Positions 35,428 through 48,000 of a stretch of DNA of 64,000 nucleotides are shown here, piece after piece. Origin of the DNA: Tiliqua scincoides (taxonomy: Eukaryota > Chordata > Lepidosauria > Squamata > Scincidae); the NCBI RefSeq assembly GCF_035046505.1, contig NC_089822.1:108145307-108209306 (forward strand), written 5' to 3'. Position 1 is the first letter of the stretch. Every line of letters begins with the position of its first letter. Below the pieces are notes generated by a model that was not told the origin of the DNA, made no database searches, and saw only the letters and a program-made list of their open reading frames with translations. A program made the position numbers and the translations under genes.

Positions 35428-35768
35428 CAGTGGTTCTCACACATTTAGCACTGGGACCCACTTTTTAGAATGAGAATCTGTCAGGACCCACCGAAAGTGA
35501 TGTCATGACCAGAAATGACATCATCAAGCAGAAAATTTTTTAACAATTCTAGGCTGCAATCCTACCCACACTTACCCAGGAATAAGTCCCACTTACTATC
35601 ATTGTTACAAGAACATACATAGTAGCTTGTTAAAAGTCCAGGTCTATAACATTTCCCCAAATGCAGTCACATACCATGGTAGCATCAAGTCTAATATATT
35701 AAAAACAAAACACTGAAATGAATGGGGACCCACCTAGTGGGTCCTGACCTGCAGTTTGAGAAACACTG
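35428..35768. mobile_element. hAT-type MITE (CAGTGKTTCTCAAAC ends) with mini-MITE inside
   Basis: The left end is CAGTGGTTCTCACAC. The right end CAGTTTGAGAAACACTG is its inverted copy. Flanks match poorly (5 of 8). A GGCTGCAATCCTACCCACAC…GAATAAGTCCCACTTA mini-MITE half sits inside at about 35551-35600. CCCACCTAGTGGGTCCTGAC near the right end is family-typical. Confidence 0.6.
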
Positions 35769-36242
35769 TTGTAGTGAATAAAGAAGCTCTTGTGTTTGAG
35801 GGAGCTTCATCTGTACCCCAGTGATTCTGCTCACATGCAGTTGCTGGATAAATGCCTGGTTCAACTATCGGATGCACTAATATGAAGATGAGGGGAAAGG
35901 GATGTGTGTTGTGAAACACCCTGACCATGCAAAATCTAGGCACGGAATTGCCATATTTTCAGAAAACCTTTCAGCATCTTAATTCATGAAAACGACTCTG
36001 TTCCAAGTTTTGTGCTTATTACCCAAGTGTATTATTAAATGCTTCCAAGGCACCTGGATACTCTGTATTGATAAGTGAAAATTGCAAAAGCAGTGTCATC
36101 ATAAGGCAAGAATCACAGTCATGAAGCAGCTGACCACATCACACGAATGTTAGAAATAGCATTGGAACTGAAACCCACGTTCTCCACATGTCCAATGACA
36201 GTGATAGATGTAGTCACTTATAAGTACCAAATAACTCTACAG

Positions 36243-36825
36243 CAGTGTTTCTCAACATTTGTCCTAATCTGTACCCCTTCACAGGGTCCACCTTTTTGAA
36301 GTACCACTGGATTTACATCATTGCCAGTTACTTCTGGGTTGGGAGGCCAGATGTGACATTGGGGATTGGACAAGTTTCTGGAGGAAAAATCCATTATGGG
36401 TTACAAGCCATGATGTGTATGTGCAACCTCCTGATTTTAGAAATGGGCTATGTCACAATGCCAATGCAAGGGAGGGCACCAGGAGGCAGGTCTCTTGTTA
36501 TCTGGTGTGCTCCCTGGGGCATTTGATGGGCCTCTGTGAGATACAGGAAGCCTATGGCCTGATCCAGTGGGCTGTTCTTAGGTTCTTATGTTCTTATGAC
36601 ATGACAAATGTCAGTAAGAGGCTCAGGGTGGACGGGAAGGTTTTTTCAAGCGCAGAAAAGCATGCTTGGCAGCTCTGTCTGCTGAAGTGAGCCTCTTACC
36701 GCATTTGTTGCACCATGCTCCTGGTCTCACTGCTGGGCACCAGGTGTCTAGGGGTCCCAAGAGTAGCACCAGACACCACCTCAAGTACCACTGGTGGTAC
36801 TCATACGACTAGTAGAGAAACACTA
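36243..36825. mobile_element. hAT-type MITE interrupted by a CR1 insertion
   Basis: The left end is CAGTGTTTCTCAACATTTG. The right end AGTAGAGAAACACTA is inverted. Flanks CTCTACAG and CTCTAGGG agree at 6 of 8. TACCACTGG occurs near both ends. A CR1 3' fragment splits it. Confidence 0.65.
36357..36597 (+). mobile_element. CR1/L3 LINE 3' fragment nested in a MITE
   Basis: Reads GGATTGGACAAGTTTCTGGA on the + strand, then GGGCATTTGATGGGCCTCTG, and ends GTTCTTAGGTTCTTATGTTC, the canonical 3' end. It is the only CR1 fragment of the window on the + strand. Confidence 0.88.
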
Positions 36826-36941
36826 CTCTAGGGTTAAAATACATGTATAAACATGTGGAAATAAAATATTATTAGCAGTATTTATATACCATTTTTCAAC
36901 AAAGTAAATGAAATAATTAAATAACTGTAAAAATAAATAAA

Positions 36942-36942
36942 T

Positions 36943-36989
<47 letters not shown>
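36942..36989. repeat. (GT)n microsatellite
   Basis: About 22 GT units following AAATAAATAAATAAGT. Confidence 0.95.
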
Positions 36990-36991
<2 letters not shown>

Positions 36992-37180
36992 GTACTGTTG
37001 TCCTTACAACAACCCTGCAGGGTAAGTATTATTACTCCGCTATTGCAGCTGGGGAGCTAAGGCCAAGAGCCAGCAGGTTGCTTCAGGTCACCTAAATGAG
37101 TTCATGGCAGAGGCAAGAGTCAATGAGAACAGGCCTGACTTGCAACTCAATCTCTTTAGCTGCCACCTCACACAACTTCT
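36990..37180 (-). mobile_element. MIR-type SINE fragment
   Basis: ACAACAACCCTGCAGGGTAA, then GTATTATTACTCCGCTATTG and CAGCTGGGGAGCTAAGGCC follow the reverse complement of the MIR core. It is strongly diverged. Confidence 0.55.
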
Positions 37181-37612
37181 TTTGGCATGGTTAGGTCTGG
37201 ATCGAGGCACCGATACATGTTTATACTAGATCCCCCCCCCCCAAAAAAGAAACTATTATATTCATCTAAAATGTATATTCTGCCTTCCATCCCTGTCAGG
37301 AAGTGCCCAAGGCAACTCACCAGTATTTGCTTTCTTAGATTTAGTAAAATGAAATATTAAGGGTCAGCAGTTTTTCTCTTTAAGTTCTACTTCTCCTCCT
37401 CCACCTAAGACAGTTGGTGTTTCCCTCTGAATGAAGGGAGGCACAGGTCAGCTTCAAAAAGCACCAGCAGTGAAGGGGGTGATGGGGACTCTTTGCCTTG
37501 CTGGCTTCTCCTTCTCTAGTGTTTCTCTCTGGGGGCAAGGCTGACTTTAAGCCAATTGGATCAATAGCTTCCATTTGGGCCGCACACCTAAGAGAGCCCT
37601 GCGCTAGGGTAA

Positions 37613-37705
37613 CCTAGGCTGCAATCCTATCTACACTTACGTGGGAGTTAGCCCCATTGACTGTAATGGGAGTTACTTCTGGGTAGACATGCATAGGATT
37701 TTGCT
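37613..37705. mobile_element. Mini-MITE (CAATCCTATC ends)
   Basis: CTAGGCTGCAATCCTATCTA to CATGCATAGGATTTTGCTTG, with CCCCATTGACTGTAATGGGA in the middle. It is the same family as 13413 and 34609. Confidence 0.65.
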
Positions 37706-37709
37706 TGCA

Positions 37710-40090
37710 ATTTTATATGAAAATGTGCTTAGATCCATTTGGTCCATTTACTCACACGCACTTCTGAATTGCATGTTTTGATTGCTTTCCATTCTACCAC
37801 AGAGATACAAAGTCTATAATCAATTTTATTTATACCTCTAACATTCTGCAGTCCTTGGCTGTGAACCTAGGGCTCCCCCAAAAATAATGTTTCCATTTGA
37901 GCCCCGCAGCTCCTAAGGCAGGTGCTGGTGAGGGACACTTCACTTTCTACACGCTTATGTCCATGTGAATACTGTGTGGTGTCGCAGATACCAGTACCGT
38001 ACGCCACATGAATTGACTGTTGTTTATTATGTGATTTTACTACATTTATATTCTGCCTTTCGGCCAAGGCTTTCAAGGCAGTTTACAACTTCAAAATACA
38101 GCAATAGTTGCAAAGAATGAAAGAGAGTTGTCTTAGCCAGTATGGGCTGCTCTTTAGAAGCTTATGGCATGAGCTCCTGAGCCTAAGCCTCATGACTTCT
38201 ACCTTCTCAGGTTACGCAAGTTTTGAGATGCCACCAGGAAGGTGTGAGAGGAACTGAACTCTCGCAGGCCAGTGCTGGACTCCTTTCAGGAGCTGATGGC
38301 ATGAGTAGCCTGTCCTAGGCCTGTTGACTTCCATTAATGTCATGTTCATGGACATCTCTAAGAAGCATGGTTGTATCCATGCTGTTTGTATTTTATGTCT
38401 TGCATGAACAGAATGTGGTATTTGTGGCAGAATTCAGCTTCTGAGAAAGGGCAATCTCAGATGTGCTATGGTGGTGAAGACATGCGTGCAAGTGTTGGGC
38501 ATTGTCTGGGAGAATCCACAGACATGGGAGGGGTTGCTGAATAAAATTTTCCCCAGAGACTGAGGCTGGGGCTTCAGTGCCGTCTCTTGTTCCTTGTCCC
38601 ACAAGCGGCAACAGAGGTGGAGAAAACAGTTGCCAAGACTTGTGCAACAGCAAGCATTGCCACCCTTGACCCTATCACCCAAGAGCTCCCAAACACCTGG
38701 AGCAAGTGCTGCTGTGCCTTTCCATTACTAGCAGAAACAGAATATAGTATGCATAGTAGGTAAAATGTATGTTTGGCCTATTTGCCTAACGTACGATGGC
38801 TGCAGGGTTCATTGATACAGAATTTGGGTTACTTTGGAGAAGAATTTTATTTTATTTGTTCTCGCAGCATAGGACGTTCCTAGTCCAGTGCTTATGTTTT
38901 TACATTGTGCAGCCATACATTGCACACATACCCTCTTAACAAGATGCACATACGTCCCTGGCTCTCCTAGTCCCATTCATTCGTAGTATTCTGTGACAGG
39001 CTTTGAGAGGAATTTTATAAGGGGGTACAATGTGTCTTTGGGGCCCCTTCCCTTCTCCACTGGATCATAATTTCATACAATTATTGGTTCCTAACTTTTA
39101 CGAATTGCGATATATGAAACGATGTAGGCGTACACAAGATGTACAACATATGCAAACATTTTCTGAGATCCCAGGAAATTTCCGGCTCTCTGCCTTTGGC
39201 TCCCCTTTCTGACCCTGGACAGTTTACCCCCTGCACCCCCTCCAGTGGGCCCCAATCTGTGACTTTGCACACATAGTCAAATGGTGCATCCTCAAATACA
39301 GGACACAGACAGGCTCTCCACCGTGCCTCCATGCACACTGTACAGGCATTTAAAATGCCAGAGATTATATTTGCTCACACGTCCATGGTTATGCACCATG
39401 GGGAGAGCAGGAGGGAGAATCTGTTGCAAGTGGTCTGGTCAGTTTTTCAGAACACACCTGCCTCTGTTCCAAAGCCAGCTCCTTTCACACCTGCTGGAGC
39501 TGACTTTTCTTTCCTGCTCCCTTTTCGGGCCTCAGGTGGTGGATCGTATTTCATAAGTGATTGGGCAGGAAGTCCACTCAGAGTCACACCTCTAGAATGA
39601 GACTATAAAATTGCCATCAGATAACCAGAGGAGAACACAAGTGAGGGGTGACACAGCAATTGCTTTCCCCCTCCCTCTCCAAGTGCCTGCTCAGACCTTT
39701 GTGGGCCCCAAAATTTAGGGTGCTCCTGCTGACAGGTCTCCACAAGGATGTGGGTCTGCCTCCTCCTCAGCGGTCTTGCTTCCTTCCTCCAGTTAGCTGG
39801 TGCGGATGGCTCCGATTTGTAAGTTCTTGTATGCCTGGAAAGTCTGTGATCCTGGGGGAAGATAGTGCAGAGACCATGGATGGGAGGGAGAGGCTCCCTT
39901 GAGGAAAGCAAAGGCGCTGTCTTGTGAGAGCCATGAAGAAGGGGGACGGATGGAAGGGAAAAGATCAACTGGAAAGATGAGCCAAAGGCTCGTTAGAGAA
40001 ATCTCGAGGGGTTGGAGCAGGCCATTTGCTATGCAGGAGCATGAGGTAGATGGCAGGAGGTGAAGGAAAGGTAACTGAGAATATAGGCAT
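37710..40090. other. Gene-free stretch upstream of the A2ML1-like gene
   Basis: Short SINE tails (ATATTCTGCCTTTCGGCCAA near 38048) and unassigned sequence. The missing first coding exon may lie in this region or further left, but no leucine-rich signal peptide followed by a donor of the right phase could be identified. Confidence 0.35.
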
Positions 40091-40099
40091 TGTGAGCCG

Positions 40100-40195
40100 T
40101 TCAGATTGTGAGCCCATTCGGGACAGGGAGCCATTAGTTATTCGATTTTTTCTATAAACCGCTTTGAGAACTTTTTGTTGAAAAGCGGTATATAA

Positions 40196-40246
<51 letters not shown>

Positions 40247-40285
40247 TACCGCTTTTCAACAAAAAGTTCCCAAAGCGGTTTATAG

Positions 40286-40368
<83 letters not shown>

Positions 40369-40390
40369 ATTATAATTATAATTATAATAG
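40100..40390. repeat. Inverted SINE tails around (AAT)n, followed by a 70-bp (AT)n tract
   Basis: A SINE 3' tail (GATTGTGAGCCCATTCGGGA … TTTGTTGAAAAGCGGTATAT) runs into (AAT)n at 40196-40241. Its inverted copy (ATATACCGCTTTTCAACAAA) then returns to 40290, where an AT tract of about 70 bp and an AATTAT array begin. The pair of about 50-bp arms can form a cruciform. Confidence 0.85.
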
Positions 40391-41446
40391 GCAGGTGGTG
40401 CTGGGAAATAGGTGCCCCATGAAAGGTGGCAACTTTCAGACTTTTCTGAGGGGAAAGCCCCAAGCAGATCCCGATGAGCAAGGAAAGCAGAGTAGCTGCT
40501 ACATTTCAACTTTTGAGGCAAACTTGCACATTTCTGCTTGAATAAAAAGTTGAAAGGAAGTTAGCAAAATGTCTCAAGGAGGTGGGCTGCCAGCAAAGAC
40601 TTAGGAGACAGACTAAAGGTGTGTTACATAGGACCGAAACCCATGGCAGGCAGGCAGGCAGGATGGGTGACCAGAACAAGTTTGGGGCCCTGAGCCAGCT
40701 TTCCTAGGCAAAGGGGCCTTGCAGTCAAACCACCAGATCATTGAGCTCAGAGCTGCCTGCTCTGACTGATGGTGGCTTTCTGAGATCTTAGGCACTCCAG
40801 TTTCCCTTGAGCCAGCCAACCCTCCCACCCAGTGGCATATCTAAGATATGGCAGGCAGGGCACATGTCCTGGGTGCTGCTTGAAGGGAATACCACTTAGC
40901 CCCAGCTTCCAGGCTGACACTTGGCTTCTGCTGAGCCACTGCAAACATCCAAGCACAGCTCTGTGCTCGGGGGGCTGCAGCAGCTCAGCAGAATCCAAAA
41001 GTCAGCTGGGAAGCTGCTGGAGAAGCAACGAGGTGTGACAGTCACATTGCAAAGCTGCTGCTGCCCTCCTCCAAACCCGGAAGTGACATCACAACATTGC
41101 ATGATGTCACGACGTCGCTGCCATGACTGCCTCTGCCTCTGCTCCCACCCCAAGCTCTTTATCACTGAGAAAGGCAATGGTGTTGGCAGGAGAAGAAGAT
41201 ATGCCCACTGAGAAGAGTGAGCAAAGGCTGGTGTCCCCTTTGCGAAACAGCCCATTAGTAGCTAGGAGGATAGTATTGTCATAAAAGAGAAGGGGAACTC
41301 TTAGAGAGGTGCAGTGAAAAGAAAGGTTGTAAGCAACAGCTTGATTCAAGACTTTTCTCTTTTCTCATCAATCCCCACCAGAAGGTTTGGACCCAGATTT
41401 CACAATAGTCCGGATGAGTCTGTGGAGACCATGATAAAAAGATAGA

Positions 41447-41648
41447 GCTGCCTTCATTGGCTCAGTGGAAGAGCACCTGCTCTGCGTGCAGAAGGAGCCA
41501 CCCCTAGTGAAATGGTCTAAGGTAGCAGGGTTGGGTAATGTCCTTGCCTGAAACCTCGGAGAGGGAGTTACTGCTAGCCAGAGCAGGTGACACTGGGCTA
41601 GACAGGAACCAACAGTTTGGCAGCATAAAGAAGCACCCTATGTTCATG
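41447..41648 (+). mobile_element. tRNA-derived SINE
   Basis: The A-box region TTGGCTCAGTGGAAGAGCAC and CTGCTCTGCGTGCAGAAGG are tRNA-like. The body has TGCCTGAAACCTCGGAGAG and ACTGGGCTAGACAGGAACCA, ending CACCCTATGTTCATG. It lies about 250 bp upstream of A2ML1-like exon 2. Confidence 0.8.
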
Positions 41649-41904
41649 ACCCTCCCAGTCCATCAGACATTAAATAATAAAAAAATAAGGGTATATGTGT
41701 GTCAGCCTGTGTACCTGGTACATGTGAAATAGAGGATGCTTTAAAATGTTACATTGTGCAAAGTATGTGATTGATTGCCTGTGAATCATTTCATGCGCAT
41801 GTGCATGCACGCATGTATATGTGTGTGTGTGCGTGCAAAAATATATACGAGACACACATAAAATCCCCTCATTCCTTCTCTCTCCCCCCTCTCTCTGCAT
41901 TCAG

Positions 41905-42088
41905 GTCATATATGTTGGTCTTTCCTGCCCGCCTGCGTTATCCATCCAATGAGAAGCTGTGTATGGACTTGGGTAAAGTCACAAAGTCTGTCATACTCAA
42001 CATTACCTTGGAGAGTAACACCATGACCCTCCCTCTGCTGGATGGATTCATCTGGCATGAGGAACAGTTCAAGTGCATCACCTTCCCA
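41905..42088 (+). CDS. A2ML1: A2ML1-like exon 2 (MG1, N-terminal part)
   Basis: It follows a pyrimidine-rich tract and CAG, and ends at donor GTGAGT. The first base completes a codon from the missing exon 1; the next 61 codons start SYMLVFPARLRYPSNEKLC. This matches the first mature strand of family members (YLVTLPARLNFPS in human A2ML1). It contains the glycosylation sequon NITL and ends with CITFP. Size is 184 bp, ending in phase 0. Confidence 0.92.
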
Positions 42089-45000
42089 GTGAGTCTCTGT
42101 GTATCAATGGTAGACCTGGCTTGAATAGAAGAAAAATAGACAAATATACGTGATTAAGACTTATCTGAGCATATGAAAGTCCTTTGATCTATACTGCATT
42201 GTATGTGGCAGTGATGCCCCCAATACTAATTAATTGAGCTGGTCAGATGTCATGGAATGTTCATGAACATTCCAGTTTCTCAAGGACCAATGCTGCTAGA
42301 ATGTTTTCAGTCTGATTGCTATGTAGGAAGAGAAGAAAGCTGTCAGCGTAGCAATGTGTGGTAGTGGAAACACTGAGTAGGAGAAAGGAAGAGTCAACAA
42401 AAAACCAAAAAGGGACGTTTTCAGGTGGGTGATGACCAGCACTGCTCATCCTATCACTGTCACCTTGTTTTCACAGACCTACAGACTGACTCTGTATTTA
42501 GTTGACAGCATATTCATGCTCATACTCAGATAACAATAAAGAGCAAGTTGAAGATTTGTATGTGTGTGAGGGTGTGAGGCTGAATGAATGCGCAAGTGAA
42601 AAAGAAAGGTCAAAAGATGAATGGTGTTGGAGCAAACATGAATGATGGCCTAATCCTAATATTTGATTTATGGCAGTGGGACACTATCCCACTGTTGCAA
42701 ATAGGCTACCGGTAACATATGCAACATTCTGCTGGTGGTCATTTCTGAGCCACTACTGCAAAGCAGGTAAGCCAGCATGGGGTGGAGGTGTTTATGGGTG
42801 GGGAGAAGGTGTAATGGAACACCAGGGGGAGGAACTGGGGGTGGGGAGATAGAGGGAGTGGATCTGGTGGCACTCATGCATGCTGGATGTTATCCCCGCT
42901 CTTCAAAGCCTCCCCACTTTTTTCTCTCTTGGACACATGCCAATAAAATGACTGGCGTATGCCCAAGGAGACCCATAGGCAGCCCGTAGGCTTATGCAGT
43001 GATAAGTAAAAATGTTTTTTACTTACCTGCTGTTTGACTTCAGGTCTCCTACCCCCCACCATAGCATGTAGCCTGCACCTTTGTGGCCTGACTGCATGCT
43101 ATAGTATGGCGGGGAATAGGATTGGCCTTTGAATAAATGTGTGCATATATTTCTCCATTGTGTAGCAAAATCTCAAAATGTCATCCTTAACATGCTTGCA
43201 TTTGAACATCAAAAGCCACGAAAGTCTGATCTCTTTGGTCTGCGTGTGCTGGGAAGGACGTAAGTTCCAGTGTTTGACTTGTTTTCAGTGCCAGAATTAG
43301 AGTCCAGAAAATTTGAAGTGGAAATTAGTTCATCTACTTGTATGTTACTTGCTAGAAGAGGACAAAGCCTCCCCACCAGCACTGGAGAAACACCTTCCTT
43401 TCTATGGGGTATTCCCTTCATGGAGACTCCTAAGGGGTTCCTGCTATAAATGATCATCCTTCTTCAGAGGGTGCACACTTGCCTTTTCATGCCCAACCAC
43501 GTAAGAAAACAGCAGTAGGCAAGAAAATCTTTCACTTCAGTGCCAAACTAAGCCGATGGTTCATGATTCACCTTCTGGCACCTAGGAAAAGGCTCCTAGA
43601 TCAAAGAAGCAGGAGCAAGCCAGAAGTGGAGGGGCCAAGGAGCCTTCCTTTAATTGAGCAGAAACATTGTCACTCTAAAATTAATTACACTGACAAGTCT
43701 TTTCATGCTTTGAGCCCAACCAGCCTCGCCACCAGCTCACTTACACATCTTGCTGGTGGCTTCCATTTTCAGCTATCTTTTATGGCAAAATAGTATTGTT
43801 TTGCTATGAAAAGAACAGAAAAGAATGAGTCGGAACTAGTAATTGAAGTCACCTCTGTCCCAGGAAGAGAAGCAGGCATTCAGGGAAGATTGATAGCCCA
43901 GTCTTAACTAGGATTTGCGCTATCCTTTATGTCAACAGTTCTATGTTGTAAATGGCCATAACGGCAATGTGCGCAGCTGGCAGCCATTTTAGGTCTGCCG
44001 CTGGAAATGATGGCAGTGCTGGAGGCCTGCTGCCACCGCTGGCTACATCTGGCAGCAAAGGTAAGCTGGTGGTGGGGCAGGGAATGGGAGAGGGTAGGCA
44101 GAATGGGACAGTGAGAGGGAGGAATAAGGTCGTTTCAGAGCAAGGAGGGAGACAGGTAGGAGGTGAGATGGGAGAGGGATGTGTGGACCCAACAGCACTG
44201 GCATGCACCAGATCCTAATCCTGTTCCCTGTCCCAATCCCTCTCCCTTACTGTCCACAGACTTGCATCAGCAAAATGAGCTGACACAGATCCAAGGAGGC
44301 CATTGGGGCGTAAAGCCTAGCCATGGGGTAAAGGAATGAAAGTTCCCTTATCTCGAGGAGGTGTCTGGACTGCCCCACAGGATATACCACATACTCCATT
44401 GGCATATTTGCATCAGCAGGGGGTGGGGTGGGATTTAGTGTGGGTTAAGCCGTAAAAGAGGTTATTCAAAGGACAATTAACAGGCAGTAAGCATCAGTAA
44501 TCTCACTGCAGTGTTCAACAAGAAGCTATAAAAAGGATGTACTACCAACCTGGGAGCTTTTAATTAACGGATAAAGGAGCCCTTTAAAGCCTCAATAAAA
44601 TTTTGCCAGTCCACACTGGAAAGGCTTGCGTTGCAGTTGCATTTTATTGGAAAAACTTGTGACAAATCAGGTCTCAGAAAGGATGGAGAGACAACACAGA
44701 AAGGCAATATCATCTGGATTCTCTGAAAAAAGGGAGTGAACAAAGGATGGTAATTCCAGTCTAAATTGCTAGTTGGAAACATTCCCTGGCATAGCCATAA
44801 TGGCATTCTGATGGAAACACATTTGGTGCCGCAGAATGCCAGGTTGGACAATATTTACCTACCACTTTGACCCATTGCATAGGGGTGTGCACGTGCACTT
44901 TTGGCCTCCCCATTGGTCCAGTATGCCAGCTCTGCCTCTACGTGCCCCAAATATCTGTGTAAGGACAAAACATGCACATATGGATGTCATGTCACATCGA

Positions 45001-48000
45001 AATCTCATCCTTGATTTTCTGGGGAAAAATATGGAAATTGACCTTGGCCTGCCTGCATAGGATTTTACATGAGTTGACTATATGCGCATGTTCTGTCTCT
45101 CTGTACATGCTGGGACAGTTGAGATGGGGCTGGTGTACTGGGTGAATGGGAGCAACAATTGCCCTTGTGCTGTTGTCCTCACATAAGCTGGACTGGGAGG
45201 ACGGGTAACTGTCATCTGATCTGAATGAGAACCATTGCCTACTGTGGGAGTCATGGAATTTTGGTAAATGTGTTGGATATGGACATGGAAGAGACAAGTT
45301 CGAATCTCTCTCTACCCATTGAGCTCATTCAGTGACCACGGACCAGTCTCTTCTTCCACCTAAGCTACTCAACAGAGCTATTGCAAGGGTGAGCTCAGTA
45401 CTGCCTCGACTCTCATTCAGGAAGGGGTGAATAAAGGTGTGATAAATAAATCACACTTAGGGCTTTGAACCCAGTCCCCGCACATGGAGACCCAACATCT
45501 GTGTGGTCTTTCCATTTTCAGATACTTCACACATGCTGTCAAGAGTTCATGTTATTAAAAAGAGAACAAACCAAACATGCAGCTGAAGAGGGATGCATTT
45601 TTGAGTGCTTGACCATTGAGCCAGGCATGCAAGGAAATCCGGATTATTACGGACAGCACTGTGCTTGAATTAACAGTAACTTGCAAGAAAAAAAAAAACC
45701 TTAAAAAACTTTTGTTGATGGGGGAGAAACTCCATGTTTTTCCCCCATCAACAGCCCTCTATGTTGCTACTGTCCCCAGCTAGACAAACCTCTTCTTTCC
45801 AGTATGTTAACTACATTAGAAACAGAAGCAGCTATAAGTTCTGTAATAAAGCTTTATCTTGCTATCTCTTGGCTTCACCCCACCCTTTGTTACACTTACG
45901 TAAAGGTAAGAGATCACCTGAGTGTTGACAGGAACAGGTATCTGATTGGCAGCCAAAGGGCACCTACTTAGCATGGCACTTTGAGGCACACAGAAAATAA
46001 GTGCTTTATATTGATACATAAATATGCATGCACACACAGGAAATACAAGAAATTTCCTCTATCTTCATAGTGTCCTGTTTTGATTTCAACTGAATGATTG
46101 TTGATTTTAAATGTGAGTTTAATGAATTTGACTCTTGTGCTATACAAGTGCTTTATTGTGCCTCTTGCCTCTTAAACATATTTGTAGTTCATTGTCTTAT
46201 ACAGCAGATGCTTGATTTAAAGGGCCTTGACTGAACAGGTTTCAGAAATAATGGACATTGTATCTTAAAAAACTAGTCATAGATTTTTTTTTCAATTTCA
46301 AAAACCTTTATTAGGCATTAAACTAGTCACAGATGTTTTGCACATCTGCGTGTGTGTTGTCACAAAATGCATTTGGATTCAAAGGACTTTGGGCATTAAT
46401 GGACACCACTTTCTCCTCATTTGCCCAGTCAGTTAAGGGTCACTATATTTATTGTATCCACGGCCTTGTGAAATTGTATTTGAAAAATGGTATATCAATA
46501 AATTCCATGATTGCTCCCAGCTAATTGTCTCTCATCCTCCCAACTCAGAATGTATTGAAAAATGACAGCACTTATAGTGAAAGCAGCGTATGAAATTACT
46601 AGAGTAACACCTCGAAACCATAACATTCCTTGAGACTTAGCAATGAAAACTGTTAAGCAAGGGTTAACTAATTTACAACAAAGAAACTGTTTAGATCTAA
46701 AATGCCTTGTTTATCCTAAAGGTGCCCTTAGAGATACGTGAACTTAATGCACAACCATAGAAAATACTGTATTTTTGTTTTTTGTGTATGTGTGTGTGTT
46801 TTTTTTTTACCTGAGGGGGCCACTCAAAGGTAACATCCTTCCCCCCCCCCCCGGCACTCTCTGGATCGTCTCTCTTTCACTGCTCAGTCACACAAATTGA
46901 TTTCATCCTCCCTGTGTTCATGTATATGTTGATGTAAGGTGTCAGCGTGTGGTTTTTTTTCTCCTTGTGTAAATCAGGTACCACCTCCCAAAGATGACAT
47001 TGAAGAAGTTGTTTTCATTCGGATTTCTGATGCTCAGGGGAAAATAAATGAGAGTAAATCAGTTCTAATCCAAAAGGAAGAAAGTGGAACTTTTGTGCAG
47101 ACAGACAAGCCAATCTACACTCCGGGACAGGACGGTAAGGAGGGGAGAATTCATAGGGCTTGTGTTTGCTGCAGGTGATGTAGGTAGAGCTACTGCAGAG
47201 GTGTGCAGAATTGTATATTAGTGTTGCTGAGGTGTGTGTGTGTGTTTGATTCAGAGCAGGTGTGCCCTTGTGCAATTCCCATTGTACAGGAGAACTTCCT
47301 TGAGATGGTACCCCAGGAGTCTCTTTTTTCCACGCCATGCTCTTAACAAAAGCCATAACCTACTACTTGAAGTGGCCACCTGACCTTTAGTTTTGGGTGG
47401 GTGTTCTGTTTTAATTCTGCTATTTCTTTTATGTGACACTACAAGAGACAAAGTCTGTAGAGGAATGTGCAGAGCCTCCCCGTCCTGTCAGCGCAGCGTC
47501 CCGTTTCTGAGTTGTTGTGTGATCACAGCGGAGGCTGAATTGTCATTGCTGCAGCCTCTGAGGACTCTCTGTCTGAGTCTCCCCCTTTGAGAGACTAGAG
47601 CTGCAGCAGCAAGAATTCAGCCTCTGCTGTGATTGCACAGGCATTAGGGCTTCTGGGAAGCCCCCAGAATGCCTTGCGACATGACATCACCTGGGAGCTC
47701 CGCGCACTGTGCCTCTCCAGCTTTGAACCTCACTGCACAGTACTGACGCTGTCTGGATTTTCTACCAGCCCTCATCAGAATGATCCTCACACCACAATTA
47801 TCTCTCCCATACTTCATGTCTACTTCTTTGGCACCCCATCATCCCTATAATTCCTAAGGGAAAATGTTTTTTAAAGTAGCTAATGGAGGGCAAGTGGTGG
47901 TATAAACTGGAATAATCCCGCTTCTGCTTGTGCTCTTCCAACATGCAATGCTGGCAGAGTGCTGGGAGAAAATAAAGTGGACTTTGAAAGTACTCTGTGC

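Larger units (their letters stand above)
42089..46977 (+). other. Intron 2 of the A2ML1-like gene (4.9 kb)
   Basis: The longest intron in the window. It contains a MITE-like stretch near 44205-44440 (CCATTGGGGCGTAAAG, TTCCCTTATCTCGAGGAGG), a SINE at 45293, the ultra-short LINE insertion at 46285 and poly-C near 46842. No other gene was recognised in it. Confidence 0.7.

Noticed and set aside
39331-39600. Candidate signal-peptide exon for the A2ML1-like gene
   Set aside because: The frame lacks a hydrophobic leader, and no donor with the required phase follows.
40138-40521. Polyisoleucine/tyrosine frame
   Set aside because: A translation of the AAT and AT microsatellites.
40830-41210. Another hAT MITE with CAGTGGCATATCT ends
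   Set aside because: Possible inverted ends are present, but the 8-bp flanks (CTCCCACC and AGAAGAGT) do not match, so boundaries are not supported.
41763-41904. Extension of A2ML1-like exon 2 leftwards as an open frame
   Set aside because: The frame is open to 41771, but the CTGCATTCAG acceptor and the family alignment put the exon start at 41905; the part before it is microsatellite-like (GTGTGTGTGT).
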